NCBI GenBank assembly: GCA_019187185.1
Contig: JABAQU010000019.1
Span: forward strand, 75,911-139,910
Reading direction: 5' to 3'
DNA from: Steroidobacteraceae bacterium
Lineage (GTDB): Bacteria > Pseudomonadota > Gammaproteobacteria > Steroidobacterales > Steroidobacteraceae
DNA length: 64,000 nucleotides
Of the stretch, positions 59,183-64,000 are shown piece after piece (within the stretch, counting starts at the first letter, position 1; each line of letters begins with the position of its first letter). Under the pieces are notes generated by a model. The model was not told where the DNA came from. It worked only from the letters and a program-made list of their open reading frames with translations, and ran no database searches. A program made the position numbers and the translations under genes.

Positions 59183-60127
59183 TCATCGTGCATCAGGGGC
59201 GCCTTGTCGATCGGGCTGCGCGGCGAGCGGCGGCGGCAGCGGGTGGCGAGCGGCTTCCGCGCGCAGCCAGTCACGAAAGCGCGTGACCTTCGGCATCTGT
59301 GCGTACGATTCCGGGCAGATGAAGTAGTAGGAATAGCGGAACTGCCGCACGACATCGCAGGCGATCGCGAGCCTGCCCGCGGCAACGTCGCGCTCGACGA
59401 GCGACCAGCGCGCCACTGCGAAGCCGAGCCCCTCGAGCGCAGCGGAAATCACCGATGCCGAATCGTCGAGCATCGCGGGTTTCGTCCTCGCCGACTTGGC
59501 CGTCTCGTCCGACACGAATGCCGACCAGGGTTCGTCCGAACTGTAGAGCAGCGGGAAGGCGCTCAGGTCCTTCGTGCACGGTATCCTGCCGTACTTCCTG
59601 ATGAGCGCGGGCGTTGCGACCGGCACCAGCCAGTCGTCCATCAGTTTCTCGCTGTAGAGCCCGGGGTAATGGCCCGTGCCGAGGCGGATCACCGCGTGGA
59701 AATCGCTGCGCGCGAAGTCGATCGCCTCGCGCGAGGTGTGCACCCGCAGCTCGATCTCGGGCAGATGCTCCCGCTGCGCACCGAGCCGCGGCGTGAGCCA
59801 CTTCTGCAGGAACGACGACAGCATGCTCACGTTGAGCACGCCCGCTTCGCGCTGGCGGCGCGACTGCTGCAACGCCGCTTCGAGTTCGTCGAGGCCGCGT
59901 CGCACGCGCGGCAGCAGATCGGCGCCTTCGCTCGTCAGCTCGACCGTGCGGCCGCGACGGCGGAAAAGCGGCGTCTGCAGGTAGTCCTCGAGTGTCTTCA
60001 CCTGCTGGCTCACCGCCGCGGGCGTCACGTGCAACGCCTCGGCGGCATCGGCGAAATTGAGCCGTGTCGCGACTGCCTCGAAGACGCGCAGCGCATTGAG
60101 TGGCAATCGGTCGTAAGCCGCATCCAT
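59183..60127 (-). CDS. LysR-family regulator, GcvA-like
   Basis: The 314-residue protein has the helix-turn-helix at about residues 8-65 (NALRVFEAVATRLNFADAAE, LHVTPAAVSQQVKTLEDYLQ, LFRRRGRTVELTSEG), the pattern of GcvA/AmpR-like LysR proteins. The effector domain spans about 90-300. It carries no sign of damage. The ATG at 60127 is chosen over a TTG two codons upstream. It is divergent from the small-peptide gene with 109 bases between, containing one short inverted repeat. Neither the effector nor the target is inferable from its neighbours. Confidence 0.92.
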   Translation of the reverse strand: MDAAYDRLPLNALRVFEAVATRLNFADAAEALHVTPAAVSQQVKTLEDYLQTPLFRRRGRTVELTSEGADLLPRVRRGLDELEAALQQSRRQREAGVLNVSMLSSFLQKWLTPRLGAQREHLPEIELRVHTSREAIDFARSDFHAVIRLGTGHYPGLYSEKLMDDWLVPVATPALIRKYGRIPCTKDLSAFPLLYSSDEPWSAFVSDETAKSARTKPAMLDDSASVISAALEGLGFAVARWSLVERDVAAGRLAIACDVVRQFRYSYYFICPESYAQMPKVTRFRDWLRAEAARHPLPPPLAAQPDRQGAPDAR

Positions 60128-60158
60128 CGGCAATCTTTCGTTAACCGGGCTTCAGATA

Positions 60159-60174
60159 GTGCGTTTGTTCGCAC
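60159..60174. promoter_or_regulatory. Short inverted repeat upstream of the second LysR gene
   Basis: GTGCG-N6-CGCAC lies 31 bases upstream of the LysR start and 63 bases before the small peptide ATG. It is a possible LysR binding site but lacks the classic T-N11-A spacing. Confidence 0.35.
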
Positions 60175-60236
60175 CGCGCGAGGGGCGGAGAGTACACCCA
60201 CTGAATCATCTGGAACCCGACCCCCGGGGAGGCAAC

Positions 60237-60353
60237 ATGAACGGCAAGCTGCTCGGTATCCGCATCATCGCACTGCTCGGCGCGGCGCTCATCTCGGCCA
60301 TCGGCATGGCGCCGTATGACTTCGTGTACTACACGGGTCTCGGCGCGCTGTGA
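60237..60353 (+). CDS. Predicted 38-residue membrane peptide
   Basis: The ATG at 60237 has GGGGAGG seven bases upstream. The peptide (38 residues) starts NGKLLGIRIIALLGAALISA and ends with YDFVYYTGLGAL, one hydrophobic helix with a basic start. It is short and unrecognised, but ribosome site, composition and spacing look real. It lies between the LysR gene and the sigma-54 sites of the exporter operon, so a membrane-stress or exporter-linked role is only a guess. Confidence 0.55.
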   Translation: MNGKLLGIRIIALLGAALISAIGMAPYDFVYYTGLGAL

Positions 60354-60371
60354 ACGCGACGCGCGGAGGGC

Positions 60372-60408
60372 TGTCCGCGGACGTGTCCGGTGTCCGGTAC
60401 CGGACACC
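60372..60408 (+). promoter_or_regulatory. Tandem enhancer-type sites for a sigma-54 activator
   Basis: TGTCCGCGGACG (60372-60383), a further TGTCCG (60384-60389) and TGTCCG-GTAC-CGGACA (60391-60406, inside a perfect 20-base palindrome 60389-60408) form a cluster of TGTCCG half-sites. The centre lies about 110 bases upstream of the sigma-54 start point, the usual distance for an enhancer-binding protein. No such activator gene is in the window. Confidence 0.65.
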
Positions 60409-60481
60409 TCCGCGGCAACACGGCTGCAGCACTCGTTGAACGGGCGCATGCAAATCAACGAGATAGCACCGCAGCGCTTCC

Positions 60482-60497
60482 TGGCACGGTTGCTGCA
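60482..60497 (+). promoter_or_regulatory. Sigma-54 promoter of the ABC exporter operon
   Basis: TGGCACGGTTGCTGCA has the invariant GG and GC with exactly ten bases between, and matches the -24/-12 consensus at nearly all positions. The expected start point is near 60508, directly at the ATG of the adaptor gene (60509), so the transcript would be almost leaderless. Confidence 0.75.
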
Positions 60498-60508
60498 CCC
60501 AGCCGGGC

Positions 60509-61840
60509 ATGAAGATCAGCGCCCTGCGCAAGCCGGCCCCCGAGTCCCCCGGGCCCGGCGCCGACGTTCACATCCGTGGCACCGCGGCACAGGACATCGC
60601 GCGCGACCCGGTGCCGCGCGCGGGCGAGCGGCGCCGGCGGGTCCTGCTGGTCGCAGGCGCGGGCGCGGTCGCATTGATCGCGACGGCGTGGCTCGTGCGC
60701 GGCTGGCTCGCCTCGGGCCATACCGTGCCTCTCGAGCGTCTGCGCATCGCCACTGTGACCCGCGGCCACTTCGTGCGCGACGTCGCCGCGCAGGGCACGG
60801 TGATCGCGGCCGTGAGCCCGACGCTGTTCGCGAGCGCACCGGGCACGATCTCGTACGCGGTGCGCGCGGGCGATACGGTCAAGCGCGGCGCGGTGCTCGC
60901 GACGCTCGACAGCCCCGCACTGCGTAACGAATACGATCGCGAGCGCGCGACGCTCGCCGGGGTCGAAGCGGCCTACGCCCGCGAGCAGATCGAGATCCGC
61001 CGCCAGAATCTCCTGAACCAGCAGCAGGCCGATCTCGCGGACGTGCAGATCCGCGCGGCCGAGCGCGAACTCGCGCGCGCGCAATCGGCCTGGGATTCGC
61101 GCGTGATTCCGGAGCGCGACCTGCGCAAGGCGCAGGACGAGGTGGCCACGGCGCGGCTCAACTTCGACCACGCGAAGGCGACGGCCGGCCTCGAGCGCGA
61201 CAGCTTGCAGCTCGACCTTCGCACGCGCCGGCTCGAGCGCGACCGCCAATCGCTCGTGGTGAAAGATCTCGAACGGCGGGTGGACGAACTCACGGTGCGC
61301 TCGCCGGTCGACGGCACGGTCGCCAACCTCGCCCAGCCCGAGCGCGCGAACGTCGCGGAGAACGCGCCGCTCGTGACGGTCGTCGACCTGAGCGCGTTCG
61401 AGGTCGAGTTCCAGGTCGCCGAGACCTACGCGACCGCGATCCGCCCCGGCATGGCCGCCGGGATCACGCTCGATGGTCGGACATGGCCGGCAACGGTGGC
61501 GTCGATTTCGCCCGAAGTGCGCCAGAGCCAGGTGATCGGCCGCCTCCGGTTTGCGGGCGACCCGCCGCAGTCGCTGCGCCAGAACCAGCGCGCTTCGATC
61601 CGCATCGTGCTCGACGAGCGCGACGGCGTGCTCGCATTCGATCGCGGTCCGGCGCTCGATGAGCTGACCCGAGCGGTTTACGTCGTGCGCGGCGATCGTG
61701 CGGTACGCACACCCGTGCAGCTCGGCGCGTCCTCGATCTCGAAGATCGAGGTACTGTCGGGGCTCGCTGCCGGCGATCGCGTGATCGTCTCCGACACCGG
61801 CGATTTCCGCAGCGCCTCCGAACTCATGATTGCCGACTGA
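60509..61840 (+). CDS. HlyD-family adaptor of an ABC exporter
   Basis: The 443-residue protein has a basic cytosolic tail of about 45 residues, one membrane helix (VLLVAGAGAVALIATAWLVR), the first lipoyl half VIAAVSPTLFASAPGTISYA, and a long helical hairpin (about 135-255, with RAAERELARAQSAWDSRVIP). The second half is LTVRSPVDGTVANLAQPERA and the barrel/end segment is LSAFEVEFQVAETYATAIRP. This layout resembles adaptors of MacAB-like lipid or peptide exporters. It is the first gene of a sigma-54-controlled operon. ATG 60509 gives an almost leaderless mRNA; a GTG 37 codons downstream is a weaker alternative. Confidence 0.92.
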   Translation: MKISALRKPAPESPGPGADVHIRGTAAQDIARDPVPRAGERRRRVLLVAGAGAVALIATAWLVRGWLASGHTVPLERLRIATVTRGHFVRDVAAQGTVIAAVSPTLFASAPGTISYAVRAGDTVKRGAVLATLDSPALRNEYDRERATLAGVEAAYAREQIEIRRQNLLNQQQADLADVQIRAAERELARAQSAWDSRVIPERDLRKAQDEVATARLNFDHAKATAGLERDSLQLDLRTRRLERDRQSLVVKDLERRVDELTVRSPVDGTVANLAQPERANVAENAPLVTVVDLSAFEVEFQVAETYATAIRPGMAAGITLDGRTWPATVASISPEVRQSQVIGRLRFAGDPPQSLRQNQRASIRIVLDERDGVLAFDRGPALDELTRAVYVVRGDRAVRTPVQLGASSISKIEVLSGLAAGDRVIVSDTGDFRSASELMIAD

Positions 61841-61863
61841 GCCATCAACCGAGGAATCCACCC

Positions 61864-62583
<720 letters not shown>

Positions 62584-62594
62584 GGAGCCGCACG

Positions 62595-63926
62595 ATGTTC
62601 GGTTACTACGTCAAGCTCGCGGCGCGCAGCCTGCGCCGCAATCCCGGCATCACGTCGCTGATGGTGCTCGCCATCGCGCTCGGCATCGCCGTCTGCGTGA
62701 TCACGCTGACGGTGTACCACGGCATGTCGTCGAACCCGCTGTGGTGGAAGAACGACCGGGTGTACGCCGTGACGCTCGACAGCTGGGATCCCGAGGAGCC
62801 GGCGGACGACAAGCACCCGGATCTGCCACCGCCCCAGTTGACCTGGCGCGACGCGGAAGCAGTGACGGCATCGGGGATTCCGCTGCGTGCCGTCCGCATG
62901 TTCAAGGGGTTCGGCGTGGTCTCGAGCGATGCGGCGGGAAGCGTACGCCCGGAGAACGCGATCGTGCGCGTAACGTCGGCCGATTTCTTCGGCCTCTTCG
63001 ATGTGCCGTTCCGCCATGGCGGTGGCTGGAAGGCGGCCGCCGACTCGGGACCCGAACCGGTCGCGGTGCTGAGCCGCGAGACCAACGAGCGTTTCTTCGG
63101 CGGCGCGAACAGTGTGGGCCGCACGATCCGCTGGGACGACCGCGCATTCCGGGTCGTCGGCGTACTCGATGATTGGCATCCGGCTCCGAACTTCTACGAT
63201 CTCAACAACGGCGCGTTCGACGAGCCGGAGGCGATGTACGTGCCGATCGGCTGGGCGCCGGTGCTCGAACTGAAGAGCGCCGGGAACACGAACTGCTGGA
63301 AGCCGGAGGAAATCAAGACATACGCGGATTTCATGGCGTCGGAATGCATCTGGCTGCAGGCATGGGTTGAACTGCCGGACTCCGCCGCGCGTGTGCGCAT
63401 GCAGGGCTGGCTCGACAACTATGTTGCCACCGAGCGCAAGAGCGGCCGCTTCCAGCGCCCGGACAACAATCGCCTGACACCGGTCGACCAGTGGCTGCGC
63501 GACAATGACGTGGTCGGCAACGACAACCGCATGCTGATTGCGCTCGCGTTCGCGTTCCTGTCGGTGTGCCTGATCAACACGGTCGGCTTGCTGCTCGCCA
63601 AGTTCCTCGGCAGTGCGTCGATCACCGGCGTGCGGCGTGCGCTCGGTGCGAGCCGTCGCCAGGTGTTCCTGCAACACCTGGCCGAAGCCGGGCTGCTCGC
63701 GGGAGTCGGCGCGGGCCTCGGTGTCCTGTTGTCGCTCCTCGGGCTCTACGGCCTGCGTGCCATGTACGCGTCCCCGTGGGGAGGAGTCACGAGCGTCATG
63801 CACGTCAATGCATGGAGCCTCGCGGTCACCGTCGCGCTCGCCGTCGGAGCCGCGCTCGCGGCGGGGCTCTACCCCGCGTGGCGAATTGGCCGACTCGCGC
63901 CGTCGGTGTACCTGAAATCGCAGTGA
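62595..63926 (+). CDS. FtsX-type ABC exporter permease, first
   Basis: The 443-residue protein has the layout of MacB-like permeases: N-terminal helix (ITSLMVLAIALGIAVCVITL), a large extracytoplasmic domain (about 45-300, with two conserved cysteines in NTNCWKPEEI and ASECIWLQAW), then three helices with VRRALGASRRQVFLQHLAEA. The stop is followed by a further permease. The start has TAAGGAG nine bases upstream, overlapping the ATPase stop. Together with adaptor and ATPase it forms a tripartite exporter; the substrate is unknown. Confidence 0.92.
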   Translation: MFGYYVKLAARSLRRNPGITSLMVLAIALGIAVCVITLTVYHGMSSNPLWWKNDRVYAVTLDSWDPEEPADDKHPDLPPPQLTWRDAEAVTASGIPLRAVRMFKGFGVVSSDAAGSVRPENAIVRVTSADFFGLFDVPFRHGGGWKAAADSGPEPVAVLSRETNERFFGGANSVGRTIRWDDRAFRVVGVLDDWHPAPNFYDLNNGAFDEPEAMYVPIGWAPVLELKSAGNTNCWKPEEIKTYADFMASECIWLQAWVELPDSAARVRMQGWLDNYVATERKSGRFQRPDNNRLTPVDQWLRDNDVVGNDNRMLIALAFAFLSVCLINTVGLLLAKFLGSASITGVRRALGASRRQVFLQHLAEAGLLAGVGAGLGVLLSLLGLYGLRAMYASPWGGVTSVMHVNAWSLAVTVALAVGAALAAGLYPAWRIGRLAPSVYLKSQ

Positions 63927-63933
63927 GGACCTC

Positions 63934-64000
63934 ATGAACGTCCAGGAAATCCGCCCGATCCTCTCCGCGCTGTTGCGCAACCGTACCGGGGCGGTGCTGG
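63934..64000 (+). CDS. ABC exporter permease, second (partial start)
   Basis: The frame opens at an ATG seven bases after the previous stop, behind GAGGACC, and gives NVQEIRPILSALLRNRTGAVL before the window ends. The sequence matches the start of the second FtsX-like permease usual in this operon type. Only 22 residues are visible, so the call rests on position and the PILSALLRNRTGA segment. Confidence 0.7.
   Translation, partial: MNVQEIRPILSALLRNRTGAVL

Overview
The window is a dense, very GC-rich (about two thirds G+C by eye) bacterial chromosome segment with short gaps, many ATGA or GTGA start/stop overlaps and frequent GTG starts. It has lipoprotein and Tat signals, RND and MacAB-type exporters, Fe-trafficking YggX next to MutY, AlkB, HdeD, UrcA and a SUI1-type factor. 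Together these suggest a free-living Gammaproteobacterium near the Steroidobacterales/Xanthomonadales/Nevskiales. That placement is inference; no rRNA or other decisive marker is present. I see no prophage, insertion sequence or CRISPR array, and no gene-free stretch above about 300 bases.

Layout. 1-5129: an RND efflux operon (adaptor end, pump, outer-membrane channel). 5117-8870: a lipoprotein, tRNA-Gly(CCC) with a clear promoter, a LysR regulator divergent from a glutathione S-transferase and a LigB-fold dioxygenase, and a DUF502 membrane protein. 8889-16980 (minus strand): a large secreted zinc-metalloprotease-like lipoprotein coupled to a small lipoprotein, a glycine-zipper protein, a membrane-anchored HDOD protein, and a three-gene GMC dehydrogenase module. 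17070-19133: NDH-2 and an NNMT-like methyltransferase. 19268-26642: a soluble seven-PAS histidine kinase with a NarL-type regulator, then an ECF sigma / membrane protein / DUF4097 cassette and a short AsmA. 26647-29228: mutY, yggX, a GST and HdeD. 29337-30273: tRNA-Phe followed by a Phd/VapC-like toxin-antitoxin pair.

30318-34922 (minus strand): a tightly packed operon of a JmjC-type cupin, methyltransferase, phosphotransacetylase, acetate kinase and hemerythrin, divergent from a sulfotransferase-like gene. 35948-38745: a beta-propeller protein between two copies of a long hairpin repeat, an NTF2-like protein and an AraC regulator. 38944-43607: a MacAB-like exporter with two permeases. 43546-50153: PAP2 phosphatase, dicarboxylate symporter, DUF4143 ATPase, AlkB, and two divergent peptidases whose leaders share one 28-base gap. 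50161-56491: AEC transporter, ParB-fold protein, DOMON-like protein coupled to a NamZ-like muramidase, DUF3014, DUF885. 56534-60353: SUI1, a two-EF-hand protein coupled to an MFS transporter, UrcA, LysR and a 38-residue peptide. 60372-64000: an ABC exporter operon behind a textbook sigma-54 promoter with tandem palindromic upstream sites.

The best candidates for something undescribed are: the 73-79-base hairpin repeat family (three copies, one supplying the end of a protein); the sigma-54-controlled exporter with a near-zero leader; the metalloprotease/lipoprotein pair; the GMC module with a membrane protein where a cytochrome c is usual; and the EF-hand/MFS pair. The three exporter systems, the redox and detoxification genes and the stress regulators suggest an envelope- and chemical-stress-oriented region.
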